Of a stretch of DNA of 43,126 nt, positions 33,572-43,105 are shown piece after piece. Under the pieces are notes generated by a model. That model was given only the letters and a program-made list of their open reading frames with translations, made no database searches and was not told the DNA's origin. Numbering within the stretch: the stretch's first letter is position 1; every line of letters starts with the position of its first letter. The position numbers and the translations under genes were made by a program. The DNA comes from an uncultured Verrucomicrobiota bacterium (GTDB lineage: Bacteria > Verrucomicrobiota > Kiritimatiellia > CAIQIC01 > Lenti-01), in contig CALMNW010000089.1 in assembly GCA_937872095.1 (NCBI GenBank), forward strand, positions 1-43,126. The letters run 5' to 3'.

Positions 33572-35315
33572 CCGCGGCTACATCTGGCGAACGACGCTGG
33601 TGGTCGTAGCCCTGCTGGGGGTGTGGGCGGGGCTGGCCGCGCGCCTGGGGTTCCTGCATCTGGGCGCGAACGAAGCGCTGAAAAAACAGGTGCGCAAGAT
33701 GCGCACCGTGGAAGAAGAGATCCTGGTGGGGCGGGGGCGCATCCTCGACCGCAACGGCCAGCTGCTGGCGCTGGACCTGCCGGTCAAGAACGTGATCGTC
33801 GAACCGAAGGTCGTCCTGAGCAACGGCCAGGCGAAGGCGGTCAGCGCGCAATTGGCGCGGGTGCTCGACCTGCCGGAGGGCGACGTCTATGCCCGCGTGA
33901 ACAAGCCGGGCGATCCCTACGAACCCGTGGCCCGCCTGGTCCGCGAGGAAACCGCCGCGAAAGTGGCGCGCCTCCAGCTGAAGGGCGTCTACTTCGAACC
34001 GCTGACGACCCGCTACTACCCGCACGACGCGCTCGGTTGCCACGTGCTGGGGTTTTCCAACATGGAAGGCTTGGGCAGCGCCGGCATCGAACAGCGCTGG
34101 AACGCCCTTCTCAAGGGGCGGCCCGGCTTTCGCCAGAGCGAACGCGACGGCGTCAAGCGGGAGATCTACACCCACCGGACGCTGGAAATCGCCCCGCAGG
34201 AAGGGGCGGACATCCAGCTGACGCTGGATCTCAACGTCCAGTATTTCGTCGAAAAGGCGCTGGATGCGGCCATGACCAACCTCCAGCCCGAAGCCGCCTG
34301 GGCCATCGTGGAGGACGTGCGGACCGGCGCGATCCTCGCCATGGCCTCGCGCCCGGGCTACGACCTCAACGCCTACAAGGATACCCGCCCGGAAACGCGC
34401 TTGAACCGCGCCATCGGCGTCAATTTCGAGCCGGGCTCGGTCTTCAAGGTCGGCGTCGTCGCCGCCGCGCTCAACGAAGGAATCATTTCCACCAACGACC
34501 TGTTCGACTGCGAAAACGGCATGTGGTTCTACGCCGGCCGGCCGCTGAAGGATTTCCATCCGTACGGCGAACTCGACGTGACGGGCATCCTGCGCAAGTC
34601 CAGCAACATCGGCGCGGCCAAGATCGCCGTGATGCTGGGCGAAGAGCGCCTGTACCGCTATCTGACGGAATACGGCTTGGGTCGGCTCACCGGCATCGAG
34701 CTGCCGGGCGAAGAAACCGGCATCCTCAGTCCGGTGGAGAAATGGGCCAAAATCGACGTCACGCGCATCGCGATGGGGCACACCGTGGCCGTCACCGCCT
34801 TGCAGATGCTGAACATCCTGTGCTGCATCGGCAACGACGGCTTCCTGATGAAAAACCACGTCGTCCGCAAGGTGGTGGACAAGAACGGCGTCGTGCTGCA
34901 GGAAAACAAGCCCGAAGCCCTGGCCCGGCCGATCACCGAGCGGACGGCCGCCCAGATGCGCCAAATGCTCATGGAAGTCACGCGGCCGGGCGGGACCGGC
35001 CGGCATGCGGCGATCGACGGATACAACGTCGCCGGCAAAACCGGCAGCGCCGAAAAGCTCGTGGCCGGCCATTACGTGAAGAACGCCAACATTTCCTCGT
35101 TCATGGGGCTGGTTCCGGCCGAGCGGCCCGAAATCGGCATCATCGTGGTGCTGGACAATCCGACGGATCCGGAAACCAAGCTGCGCACCGGCGGCATCAC
35201 CGCGGCGCCCGTGTTCGCGAAAATCGCCGAGCCGGTCGCGCGCTACCTCGACATCCGCCCCGTGGATGCCGCCGAAATGGTCTATTACAACAAGATCCTG
35301 GACGGGGAACCATGA
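33564..35315 (+). CDS. ftsI: Penicillin-binding protein 2/3, septal transpeptidase FtsI
   Basis: This is a class B PBP that cross-links septal peptidoglycan, 583 aa. One N-terminal membrane helix (about 9-30) is followed by a dimerisation domain and then the transpeptidase with S292-V-F-K295, S346-S-N348 and K492-T-G494. There are no PASTA domains. GTG 33564 overlaps the ftsL-like gene by 8 nt. Its stop overlaps murE (ATGA). Confidence 0.95.
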   Translation: MIDRGYIWRTTLVVVALLGVWAGLAARLGFLHLGANEALKKQVRKMRTVEEEILVGRGRILDRNGQLLALDLPVKNVIVEPKVVLSNGQAKAVSAQLARVLDLPEGDVYARVNKPGDPYEPVARLVREETAAKVARLQLKGVYFEPLTTRYYPHDALGCHVLGFSNMEGLGSAGIEQRWNALLKGRPGFRQSERDGVKREIYTHRTLEIAPQEGADIQLTLDLNVQYFVEKALDAAMTNLQPEAAWAIVEDVRTGAILAMASRPGYDLNAYKDTRPETRLNRAIGVNFEPGSVFKVGVVAAALNEGIISTNDLFDCENGMWFYAGRPLKDFHPYGELDVTGILRKSSNIGAAKIAVMLGEERLYRYLTEYGLGRLTGIELPGEETGILSPVEKWAKIDVTRIAMGHTVAVTALQMLNILCCIGNDGFLMKNHVVRKVVDKNGVVLQENKPEALARPITERTAAQMRQMLMEVTRPGGTGRHAAIDGYNVAGKTGSAEKLVAGHYVKNANISSFMGLVPAERPEIGIIVVLDNPTDPETKLRTGGITAAPVFAKIAEPVARYLDIRPVDAAEMVYYNKILDGEP

Positions 35316-36805
35316 ACCGGGACGGACGCGCAAATTCAGTCCGCCCGATGAAGCTGGGCCGTCTGTTGCAGGCCGTTCCCTCGGCCCGCCTGCGGGAGGG
35401 GGGCGCCACGACGGAAATCGCGGGGCTCGCCTGCGATTCGCGCGCGGTCCAGCCCGGGTTCCTGTTCTTCGCGCTGCCGGGAGAGAAAACCGACGGCGGG
35501 CTCTTCGTGGAGGAAGCCGCGCGCCGCGGGGCCGTCGCCGTCGTCCATGAAAACGGCCTGCGTCCGCCGCGCGAGCTGGCGGACGTCGTCGTGGCGGGCG
35601 CGCGCGTCGCCATGGCCGATCTGGCCGCGGAATTCTACGGGCATCCGTCGAAGAAACTCCAGGTCGTCGGCGTCACCGGCACCAACGGCAAGACCACCGC
35701 GACGTTCATGATCCGCGATATTTTGCGCGCCGCCGGCACGGATTGCGGGCTCATCGGCACGATCCACTACGAGTACGGCGGGCGGCACATCTCCGCCGCG
35801 CGCACGACGCCCGAATCGCTGGATCTGCAGCGCATGTTCTTCGAAAGCCAGCAGGCCGGTTGCCGGGCCGTGGCGATGGAAGTGTCGTCGCAGGGGCTGG
35901 CCGCCGAACGGCTGCGCGGCACGCGTTTCGCCGCCGCCGTCTTCACCAACCTGAGCGTGGATCACCTCGATTTCCACAAGACGATGGAAGCCTATTTCGA
36001 CGCCAAGAAGCGCCTGTTCGACGGCTTGGCCGCGCCGGCCATCGTGAACGTCGACGACGCCTACGGCCGCCGCCTCGCGGCGGACCCCCGCCTGGCCGCG
36101 CAGCTCGTGACCTATGGTTGCGGGCCGGAGGCGATGGTGCGCGCGGAAGACGTCCGCCTTTCGGAGACCGCTTCGGCGTTCCGGGCCGTCACGCCGTGGG
36201 GGCCGGCGGACGTGGAACTGGGGTTCGCGGGCCGGTTCAACGTTTCCAACGCGCTGGCGGCCATGGCCGCCTGCGGCGCGCTCGGCGTGCCGCTGGACGC
36301 CATGGTCGCCGCCTTCGCGAAAATGCCGGTCGTGCCCGGCCGGCTCGAACGCATCGCGGATCCCCGGGGCCGCCACGTTTTCGTGGACTACGCCCATACG
36401 GAAGACGCCCTGCGCAACGTGCTGCGGACCCTGCGCGAAACCACGCCCGGCCGCCTGATCTGCCTGTTCGGCTGCGGCGGCAACCGCGACCGGGGCAAGC
36501 GCCCGCGCATGGGGAGCGTCGTCTCCGAATGGGCCGATTTTTCCGTCGTCACCAGCGACAATCCCCGCAACGAGGATCCGCTGGCCATTCTCGAAGACGT
36601 CCTGAAGGGGATGGACCGGAGCAAGCCGCATCTCGTCGAGCCCGACCGGGCGCAAGCCATCCGGGCCGCCCTGCGGGAAGCGCGCCCCGGCGACGTCGTC
36701 CTGCTGGCCGGAAAGGGTCACGAGCCCTACCAGGAAATCGCCGGCCGGATGCTGCCTTTCGACGACCGGGAAGCCGTTCGCGAAGCGCTCGCCGAAGGGG
36801 CGTAA
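35312..36805 (+). CDS. murE: UDP-MurNAc-tripeptide synthetase, meso-diaminopimelate type
   Basis: This adds the third residue of the peptidoglycan stem. It is 497 aa with ATP site GTNGKTT (about 123-129). The substrate-selecting motif D416-N-P-R419 indicates meso-diaminopimelate rather than lysine. The YAHTEDALRNVL and AGKGHEPYQ blocks are typical. A second ATG at 35348 (MKLGRLL) is an alternative start. A 58-nt gap with a promoter separates it from murF. Confidence 0.96.
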   Translation: MNRDGRANSVRPMKLGRLLQAVPSARLREGGATTEIAGLACDSRAVQPGFLFFALPGEKTDGGLFVEEAARRGAVAVVHENGLRPPRELADVVVAGARVAMADLAAEFYGHPSKKLQVVGVTGTNGKTTATFMIRDILRAAGTDCGLIGTIHYEYGGRHISAARTTPESLDLQRMFFESQQAGCRAVAMEVSSQGLAAERLRGTRFAAAVFTNLSVDHLDFHKTMEAYFDAKKRLFDGLAAPAIVNVDDAYGRRLAADPRLAAQLVTYGCGPEAMVRAEDVRLSETASAFRAVTPWGPADVELGFAGRFNVSNALAAMAACGALGVPLDAMVAAFAKMPVVPGRLERIADPRGRHVFVDYAHTEDALRNVLRTLRETTPGRLICLFGCGGNRDRGKRPRMGSVVSEWADFSVVTSDNPRNEDPLAILEDVLKGMDRSKPHLVEPDRAQAIRAALREARPGDVVLLAGKGHEPYQEIAGRMLPFDDREAVREALAEGA

Positions 36806-36822
36806 TTCCGGCCGGAAATGGA

Positions 36823-36851
36823 TTGCGCCAGGGCGCCGAAACTTCTACAAA
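36823..36851 (+). promoter_or_regulatory. Internal dcw promoter for murF
   Basis: A -35 TTGCGC (36823-36828), a 17-nt spacer and a -10 TACAAA (36846-36851) are present. ATG 36864 is 13 nt after the -10, with no Shine-Dalgarno in the CCCCCTTCGAT leader. Confidence 0.55.
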
Positions 36852-36863
36852 TCCCCCTTCGAT

Positions 36864-38270
36864 ATGGACCCCGTTTCCCCAGAACTCGTTTCGGCCTGGT
36901 GCCGCGGCCGGTGGCATCCCGCCGGGCCGGCGGAACCGCTGTGCACGCTGGGCGTGGATAGCCGCCAGGCGCGGCCGGGCCATTTGTTTTTCGCGCTGAA
37001 AGGCGAGAAGGCCGATGGCCACGATTTCCTCGCGGCGGCGACCGCCGCCGGGGCGTGCGCCGTCGTGCGCGCGGATTTCCCGCCGGAACGGCTTCCCGCC
37101 GGCGGCTGCTTCCTGCGCGTGGACGACGGGCTCGCGGCGCTGGGCCGGTTCGCGGCGGAATACCGCGCGACGCTTTCGGCGCGGATCGTGGGCGTGACCG
37201 GCAGCGTGGGCAAGACCCTGACGAAGGAACTCGTGGCGGATCTGCTGGCCGCGCTGGGGAAGACGGCCCGCACGTCGGGAAATTTCAACAACGAGATCGG
37301 CCTGCCGCTGAGCGTGGCGGGGGTGGACAGCGATTGCGCGTTCGGCGTGATCGAAGCCGGCATCAGCCATCCGGGCGAGATGGCGCCGCTGCGCGACGTC
37401 CTTCGCCCGGACGTCGCGGTGGTGACGCGCATCGGTCCGGCCCACATCGAGTTTTTCGATTCGGTCCGCGCCATCGCGGAGGAAAAAGCCGTCTTGCTGG
37501 AGCGCTTGCCGGCGGATGGATTCGCGGTCCTGGACCGCGACGACGACCAGTTCGACGTGCTGCGCGCGCACGCCTCCGCGCCGGTGGCGACGTGTTCGCT
37601 GAAGAGCCGGGAGGCGGACTATGCCGGCGAACTCCAGATCGACGGCAAATTGCGGGTGATCGAGCGGGCGACGGGCGAGAGCGCCGCGCTGCCGCTGCCT
37701 CCCCCGGGCGGATTCATGGCGGAAAACGTCCTCCGCGCGGTCGCCGTGGCGCGAAAATGCGGCGCCGCCTGGAGCGCGATCGAAACGGCGCTGGGCGGTT
37801 TCCGTTCCGTCGGCATGCGCTGGGCCGTGGAAGACGTCGGTGGCTGGCGCGCGGTCAACGACGGCTACAACGCGAATCCCATCAGCATGCGCGCCGCGCT
37901 GCAGGCCTTCGCCGCCGGGCCGGCAACGGGCCGCCGGTTTCTGGCCTTGGGTCCGATGCTCGAACTCGGCGCCCGGGGACCGGCGGAGCACGAAGCGCTC
38001 GGTCGTTTCGTCGCCGCAGGCCGCTGGGCCGGCGTGGCCGTGGTATCGCGCGCGTCCGCCGGCGGCGCGCCGGATGCCGCCGCGCAAGCCATCGCGGCGG
38101 GCCTGCGCGCGGCGGGTTTTCCGGAGGAAAATGCGATTCTGGCCGCGGACCCGGCGGCGGCCGCGGCCTGGTTGCGCGCGCGGCTGCGTCCCGGCGACGC
38201 GCTGTTGCTCAAAGCCTCGCGCGGCGTGCGCATCGAAACCGTCTTGGAAGCCTTGAAGAAAGAAAACTGA
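36864..38270 (+). CDS. murF: UDP-MurNAc-tripeptide:D-Ala-D-Ala ligase
   Basis: This completes the pentapeptide precursor UDP-MurNAc-pentapeptide. It is 468 aa. The ATP loop VTGSVGKTLTK (111-121), the NFNNEIGLPL block and DGYNANPISM are diagnostic of MurF. It follows murE after a short promoter-bearing gap and precedes mraY by 3 nt. Confidence 0.95.
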   Translation: MDPVSPELVSAWCRGRWHPAGPAEPLCTLGVDSRQARPGHLFFALKGEKADGHDFLAAATAAGACAVVRADFPPERLPAGGCFLRVDDGLAALGRFAAEYRATLSARIVGVTGSVGKTLTKELVADLLAALGKTARTSGNFNNEIGLPLSVAGVDSDCAFGVIEAGISHPGEMAPLRDVLRPDVAVVTRIGPAHIEFFDSVRAIAEEKAVLLERLPADGFAVLDRDDDQFDVLRAHASAPVATCSLKSREADYAGELQIDGKLRVIERATGESAALPLPPPGGFMAENVLRAVAVARKCGAAWSAIETALGGFRSVGMRWAVEDVGGWRAVNDGYNANPISMRAALQAFAAGPATGRRFLALGPMLELGARGPAEHEALGRFVAAGRWAGVAVVSRASAGGAPDAAAQAIAAGLRAAGFPEENAILAADPAAAAAWLRARLRPGDALLLKASRGVRIETVLEALKKEN

Positions 38271-38273
38271 GCC

Positions 38274-39443
38274 ATGTTGTATTACCTCTCCCTCTTGTCC
38301 GACCTGTTCACGCCGCTGAACGTGTTCCGCTACGTCACGGTTCGCGCGTTCATGGGCGCGGGCACCGCCTTCTTCCTCTCGCTGCTGCTGGGGCGGTGGA
38401 TGATCGGCAAGCTGCGGGCGCTGAAGATCGGGCAGGTGGTGCGGCAGGAACAGGAAGTGGAAGCCGCCCTCCAGCATCATGGCCGGAAGGCGGGCACGCC
38501 GACGATGGGGGGGCTGCTGATCCTGTTCACGACGACGCTCGCCGCGCTGCTCTGGTGCCATTCGTCGAATCCGCAGGTGTGGATCGCGCTGGCGACCATG
38601 TGGTTCATGGGCGGCATCGGGTTCGTGGACGATTGGCTGAAGCTGCGCGAGCGGAATTCCAAGGGCCTGAAAGAATGGCAGAAAATGGCGCTGCAAGGGC
38701 TGTGGGTCGTCGTCGCGTTCGCCGCGATCGAGGCGGTGCCGGGCACGCGGCCCTATGCCCGGGAACTGATGGTGCCGTTTTTCAAGGCGCCCGTCGTCGC
38801 CGACCTGACGGTTCTCGGGGCGTGGATTTTCATGTTCCTCGTGCTGGTGGGCACGACCAACGCCGTGAATTTGACGGATGGCCTGGACGGGCTGGCGGCG
38901 GGGTGCATGAATTCGGTGTCGGCGGCCTATTTGGCGCTGGCCTACGTGGCGGGCAACGCGGTTTTCGCCAATTACCTGCAGGTGCCTTCCATCGCGGGCG
39001 CGCACGAACTGGCCGTGTTCTGCGGCTGCCTGCTGGGCGCGGGGCTGGGCTTCCTGTGGTGGAACGCCTATCCGGCCAAGGTTTTCATGGGCGACACGGG
39101 CAGCTTGGCCTTGGGCGGCACGATCGCGATGGTCGCCATCCTCATCAAGCAGGAATTGACGCTCCTGATCGTGGGGCTGGTGTTTGTGGGCGAGGCGGCC
39201 AGCGTGCTGATCCAGCGCGCCGCCTGCAAGACGTATCGCTGGAAAACCGGCGAAGGGCTGCCGCCGGAACGCCGTCCGTTCCGCATGACGCCCATCCACC
39301 ACCACTTCGAAATCATCTCCAAGGAACGCGCGAAGGCGGAGGGCCGTTCGCCGGATGCCGCGGAGAATTCCGTGGTGATCCGCTTCTGGATCGTGTCGAT
39401 CGTCTGCGCGTTGCTGGGGCTGGCGACGCTGAAATTGCGCTGA
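38274..39443 (+). CDS. mraY: Phospho-N-acetylmuramoyl-pentapeptide-transferase
   Basis: This makes lipid I at the inner membrane. It is 389 aa with about ten helices. Conserved blocks are TPTMGGLLIL, the Asp pair in FVDDWLKL, NLTDGLDGLAAG, FMGDTGSLALGG and the cytoplasmic HHHFE. It is slightly longer than the usual 360 aa, mainly in the loop after residue 120. Confidence 0.97.
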   Translation: MLYYLSLLSDLFTPLNVFRYVTVRAFMGAGTAFFLSLLLGRWMIGKLRALKIGQVVRQEQEVEAALQHHGRKAGTPTMGGLLILFTTTLAALLWCHSSNPQVWIALATMWFMGGIGFVDDWLKLRERNSKGLKEWQKMALQGLWVVVAFAAIEAVPGTRPYARELMVPFFKAPVVADLTVLGAWIFMFLVLVGTTNAVNLTDGLDGLAAGCMNSVSAAYLALAYVAGNAVFANYLQVPSIAGAHELAVFCGCLLGAGLGFLWWNAYPAKVFMGDTGSLALGGTIAMVAILIKQELTLLIVGLVFVGEAASVLIQRAACKTYRWKTGEGLPPERRPFRMTPIHHHFEIISKERAKAEGRSPDAAENSVVIRFWIVSIVCALLGLATLKLR

Positions 39444-39450
39444 GGCGGCG

Positions 39451-40776
39451 ATGGGTTCGTGGCGGCAGGCGTTGGTTTGCGGGCTCGGCGCGAGCGGCAC
39501 GGCGGCCGCGCGCTTCCTGCGCGCGGAGGGCGTCGACGTCTGCGCCATCGATGAGCGCGATGCGCCCGAAAGCCGCAAAGCCGCGGAGACGCTGTCCGCC
39601 TGGGGCTGCGCCGTCGCGCTGGGCGCGCAAGACCCGCCCGCGGGCGATTTCGACGTCGCCATCGTCAGCCCCGGCCTGCCGGTCGAGGGCGCGTTTCTTT
39701 CCGGCCTCCGTCGCCGCGGGATTCCGCTGGTGAGCGAAATGGAACTGGGCTGGAGCCGGTTCCGCGGCCGGACGATCGCGGTGACGGGCAGCAACGGCAA
39801 AAGCAGCGCGGTCAAGGCGCTGGCCGAATGCCTGGAAATGACGGGCAGCCGCGCGGTTCCCTGCGGCAACTACGGCCTGCCGGTCTGCGCGGCCGTCCTG
39901 GATGCGCCCGCCGCCGACTGGCTGGTGATCGAAGCGAGTTCCTTCCAGCTCGAAACGTGCGCGGAATTCCGTCCGGACGTCGCGGTGCTGATGAACGTGC
40001 TGCCGAACCACTTGGATCGGCACGGCACCTTGGAGGCCTATGCCCGCCTGAAGGCGCGGATGTTCTCGCGCCAGCGGGCCGGCGACGTCGCGCTGACGCC
40101 GCCCGAATGGCAGGAACGTTTCCGGGCGTGGTCGGGCGGCGGCGGCCGGTGGGAAACCTTCGGCGGGGCGGGGGATCTGGATTACGTTTTCTCCTCCCAC
40201 TGGATCAAGGAACGGGACGGGGAAGGCATTTGCTTCGAGGGCTCCTATTTCGACAACGAGGTGCTGGGGCCCAACGCGGCCGCGCTCTACGGCGCGGCCC
40301 GGGCGGCGGGCGTGCCGGCCGCCGCGATCCAACTCGCGCTGGGCCGCTTCGAGTCCCTGCCGCACCGGGCCGAGCCCGTCGGCGAGTTCGGCGGCGTCCG
40401 CTACGTCAACGATTCCAAGGCCACGAACCTGTCGGCCCTGATCGCCTCGGTCCGCATGCAGGACCGGCCCGTCTGGCTCATCGCGGGCGGCCGCCCGAAG
40501 GAAACCGACTTTTCGGCGGCGATTCCGATCCTGAAAGAACGCGTCCGCGGCGTTTTCTTGATCGGCGAAGCGTCCGCGGCGATGGCGGCATCCTGGGGCG
40601 CGGCGGTTCCGTGCGAATCGTGCGGCACGCTGCCGCGCGCCGTCGCGGCCGCGCGTCGCGCCGCGCGTCCGGGCGACGCGGTGCTGTTGGCGCCGGCCTG
40701 CACCAGTTACGACCAGTTCCGCGCATACGGCGAACGCGGCGATGCGTTTCGCAAAATCGTCTTGGAAAAGGGTTGA
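39451..40776 (+). CDS. murD: UDP-MurNAc-L-alanine:D-glutamate ligase
   Basis: This adds D-Glu to UDP-MurNAc-Ala. It is 441 aa. The N-terminal Rossmann part is VCGLGASGTAAA and the ATP loop VTGSNGKSSAVKAL. NVLPNHLDRHGTLEAY and NDSKATNLSALIAS are MurD hallmarks. It lies 7 nt after mraY. Confidence 0.95.
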   Translation: MGSWRQALVCGLGASGTAAARFLRAEGVDVCAIDERDAPESRKAAETLSAWGCAVALGAQDPPAGDFDVAIVSPGLPVEGAFLSGLRRRGIPLVSEMELGWSRFRGRTIAVTGSNGKSSAVKALAECLEMTGSRAVPCGNYGLPVCAAVLDAPAADWLVIEASSFQLETCAEFRPDVAVLMNVLPNHLDRHGTLEAYARLKARMFSRQRAGDVALTPPEWQERFRAWSGGGGRWETFGGAGDLDYVFSSHWIKERDGEGICFEGSYFDNEVLGPNAAALYGAARAAGVPAAAIQLALGRFESLPHRAEPVGEFGGVRYVNDSKATNLSALIASVRMQDRPVWLIAGGRPKETDFSAAIPILKERVRGVFLIGEASAAMAASWGAAVPCESCGTLPRAVAAARRAARPGDAVLLAPACTSYDQFRAYGERGDAFRKIVLEKG

Positions 40777-40801
40777 ATCCGCGGGGGCGGGGGGGCATAA
40801 T
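40773..40801 (+). promoter_or_regulatory. Strong sigma70-like promoter for the LysM gene
   Basis: A -35 TTGAAT (40773-40778), a 17-nt all-G/C spacer and a -10 CATAAT (40796-40801) are present. AAGGAG (40838-40843) then lies 8 nt before ATG 40852, leaving a leader of about 44 nt. It starts within the murD stop codon. Confidence 0.7.
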
Positions 40802-40851
40802 CCGCCCGAAACGTTGGAAAACAATTTAAAGAAGAGCCAAGGAGTTTGAAG

Positions 40852-41805
40852 ATGAGGGTATCTGTCGTTGCCGGGATGATTGTGGGGGTCCATGTGGCGG
40901 TGATTGCTTCGGTGGTGATGACCCAGGGGTGCACCAGCACGAAGAGCGGAGCGGTCTCGGCCGTTCCGGATCAGGTGGAAACCGCGCCGGTGCCCCCGAT
41001 GCCGCCGTCCGCCGACGTCATGGCCGCGCCCGCGCTGCAGCCCGTGTCGTTTCCGGCGATCCAGCCCCCCGTGCAACCCGCTCCGGCGAAGACCTCCGTC
41101 GCCGCGGAAAACGTCTACGTGGTGAAGCCCGGCGATTCCCTCTCGAAAATCGCGGTGGCCCACGGCGTCAAGGCCGCGGAACTCAAGGAATTGAACCAGA
41201 TCGCCGACATCAACAAGATCCGCGTCGGCCAGAAGCTGATCCTGCCCGACTATGCCCAGCCCTCCAAGTCGCAGCCCGGGGAAAAAGCAGCGGCTCCGGC
41301 CAAGGCGGCGGCGAAGGCGACCGCTTCCGGCGATGCCTACGTGGTGAAATCCGGCGACGCCCTTTCGAAGATCGCGGCGGCCCACGGCATCAAGACCAAG
41401 GATTTGATGGCGGCCAACAACATTACCGACGCGAACAAGATCCGCGCCGGCCAGAAGCTGGTGATCCCCGGCGCGAAAGCGGCGGAGAAGCCGGCGCCGG
41501 CCAAGTCCGAAGCCAAGAAGCCCGCGGAAGCTCCCGTGGCGCCCTTGCCGGCTCCCGTGCCGGAAGCGGCTCCCGCGCCGGCTCCCGAGGCGGCTCCGGC
41601 CATGGCGCCCGTTCCCGCCGTGGACGTCCCGGCCGTCAACCAAGACGCCATGCTGGACTACACGGTCCAGGAAGGCGACACGGCGGAAGGCATTGCCCGT
41701 CTGTTCGTGGTGAGCAAGGACGACATCCTGAGCGTGAACGGCATTCCCGCCGGCGCGGACGTCAAGCCGGGCCAGAAGATCAAGATTCCCCCGTCCAGCA
41801 TGTAA
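40852..41805 (+). CDS. Secreted protein (probable lipoprotein) with three LysM domains
   Basis: It is 317 aa. An N-terminal signal helix (about 5-24) ends in TQGC, a relaxed lipobox that would make Cys26 the lipidated residue. Three LysM peptidoglycan-binding domains follow: about 85-130 (YVVKPGDSLSKIA), 162-207 (YVVKSGDALSKIA) and 264-310 (YTVQEGDTAEGIA). They are joined by long Ala/Pro/Lys-rich linkers. No catalytic domain is present, so it is a wall-binding or scaffolding protein. It has its own promoter and terminator inside the dcw cluster, between murD and ftsW. Confidence 0.9.
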   Translation: MRVSVVAGMIVGVHVAVIASVVMTQGCTSTKSGAVSAVPDQVETAPVPPMPPSADVMAAPALQPVSFPAIQPPVQPAPAKTSVAAENVYVVKPGDSLSKIAVAHGVKAAELKELNQIADINKIRVGQKLILPDYAQPSKSQPGEKAAAPAKAAAKATASGDAYVVKSGDALSKIAAAHGIKTKDLMAANNITDANKIRAGQKLVIPGAKAAEKPAPAKSEAKKPAEAPVAPLPAPVPEAAPAPAPEAAPAMAPVPAVDVPAVNQDAMLDYTVQEGDTAEGIARLFVVSKDDILSVNGIPAGADVKPGQKIKIPPSSM

Positions 41806-41832
41806 TCGACCGCCCTGCGGGGCATGGTTTGG

Positions 41833-41864
41833 ACGCCCGGCCCGTTGAAGGCCGGGCGTTTTTT
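41833..41864 (+). terminator. Intrinsic terminator between the LysM gene and ftsW
   Basis: ACGCCCGGCC (41833-41842) and GGCCGGGCGT (41850-41859) form a perfect 10-bp stem with a 7-nt loop, followed by TTTTT. It lies only 17 nt before the ftsW start. Confidence 0.9.
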
Positions 41865-41880
41865 GCGAAAGGAAGCAACG

Positions 41881-42987
41881 GTGTCGGCGCGCGTGATCCT
41901 GATCCTGGTCGTGGGACTGCTGGTCATCTTCGGCCTCGTGATGCTGTTCAGCACCAGCGGCCCCCAAGGCGAAAAAATCGCCCACAATCCCTATTACTTC
42001 GTCCAGCGCCAGGCGGTTTGGCTGGCTTTCGGCCTGGTCGCCGCCTTCGTGGGCGCCCGCGTCGACTACCACCGCTGGATGAAACTGGCGTGGCCGCTGC
42101 TGGGTCTGGTCGTGGTGCTGCTGGTGCTCGTTTACGTGCCGCACGTCGGCCTGACCGTCAAAGGCAGCCGCCGGTGGCTGCATCTGCCGCTGGGGTTGAG
42201 CTTCCAGCCTTCGGAACTCGCGAAATTCGCCGCGATCAACGCGCTGGCCTTCTGGTTCGGGACGAAGCGGCGCGAACGCGGCGGATTCGTGGGCGGCATC
42301 GCGATCCCGGGCGCGATCCTGGGCTCGATGCTCGGTCTGATCGTGTTCGAGACGGATTTCGGCGCGACCATCCTGATCGGCGCGACGGGCGGCCTGATGA
42401 TGTTCGTGGCGGGCGCGCCGTTTCTCTACCTCGTACCGGCGGGCGCGTTGGCGGCCGGCGGCCTCGCCTGGATGATCAAGCAGAACCCGGAACGCATGGC
42501 CCGCATCATGGCGTTTCTCCACCCGGAAGACTATGCCCAGGGCGAGGCGTTCCAGCTCATGAACGCCCTCTACGCCTTCGTGGCCGGCGGCATCGGCGGG
42601 GCGGGCCTGGGCCAGAGCCTGCAAAAGCGATTCTACCTGCCCGAAGCCCACACCGATTTCATCTTCGCGATCATCGGCGAGGAACTCGGCATCGCCGCGT
42701 CGATCGGCGTCGTGGGGCTGTTCGTGGTCTTCCTGCTGTGCGGCATCCGCATCAGCGGCCGCGCGGCGGACGTCGGCGGGCGGCTGATGGCCTTCGGCAT
42801 CACGATCCTGATCACCCTGCAGGCCGCGATCAACATCGGCGTGGTGACGGGGCGCCTGCCCACCAAGGGCCTGCCGCTGCCGTTCATCAGCTTCGGCGGC
42901 ACCAGCCTGGTGGTGACGCTGTTCATGACGGGCGTCCTGCTGAACGTCGCCCGCCAGGGCGGCGGCCGCCACCGGCTCCGCGCCTAG
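41881..42987 (+). CDS. ftsW: Septal peptidoglycan polymerase FtsW (SEDS family)
   Basis: This is a SEDS glycosyltransferase that polymerises septal glycan with FtsI. It is 368 aa with about ten helices. Conserved blocks are KGSRRWLHLPLGLSFQPSE, FETDFGATIL, YLPEAHTDFIFAIIGEE and LPLPFISFGGTS. GTG 41881 follows AAAGGA; an upstream ATG at 41824 would put the terminator inside the gene and is rejected. The dcw context favours FtsW over RodA. Confidence 0.94.
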   Translation: MSARVILILVVGLLVIFGLVMLFSTSGPQGEKIAHNPYYFVQRQAVWLAFGLVAAFVGARVDYHRWMKLAWPLLGLVVVLLVLVYVPHVGLTVKGSRRWLHLPLGLSFQPSELAKFAAINALAFWFGTKRRERGGFVGGIAIPGAILGSMLGLIVFETDFGATILIGATGGLMMFVAGAPFLYLVPAGALAAGGLAWMIKQNPERMARIMAFLHPEDYAQGEAFQLMNALYAFVAGGIGGAGLGQSLQKRFYLPEAHTDFIFAIIGEELGIAASIGVVGLFVVFLLCGIRISGRAADVGGRLMAFGITILITLQAAINIGVVTGRLPTKGLPLPFISFGGTSLVVTLFMTGVLLNVARQGGGRHRLRA

Positions 42988-42999
42988 GCCCTCTTTTCC

Positions 43000-43070
43000 G
43001 GGGAATCGCGGCTCCGGCATGGTTGCGGGTTTTACGTAGCGTGGAAACGGTTTTTCCACGGTGTGGAAAA
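43000..43070. repeat. Composite intergenic repeat, locus 3
   Basis: GGGGAATCGCGGC (43000-43012) is followed by two 19-bp units at 43030 (TTTTACGT-AGC-GTGGAAAC) and 43052 (perfect hairpin TTTTCCAC-GGT-GTGGAAAA), 22 bp apart. It lies between ftsW and the next gene. Confidence 0.85.
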
Positions 43071-43105
43071 ATTTCACTATCATCCCACAAGGGCAAAGCG
43101 GGGGA

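Noticed and set aside
36549..39869. Minus-strand open frame of 1106 codons opposite murE, murF and mraY
   Set aside because: Same reason: no recognisable domain and fully covered by conserved genes on the other strand.
41824..41880. Upstream ATG extension of ftsW
   Set aside because: It would translate through a perfect intrinsic terminator and adds residues not found in SEDS proteins.
39313..43083. Minus-strand open frame of 1256 codons opposite murD, the LysM gene and ftsW
   Set aside because: It is a GC-rich antisense shadow: His/Arg/Gln-rich low-complexity translation, and the plus-strand genes are unmistakable.
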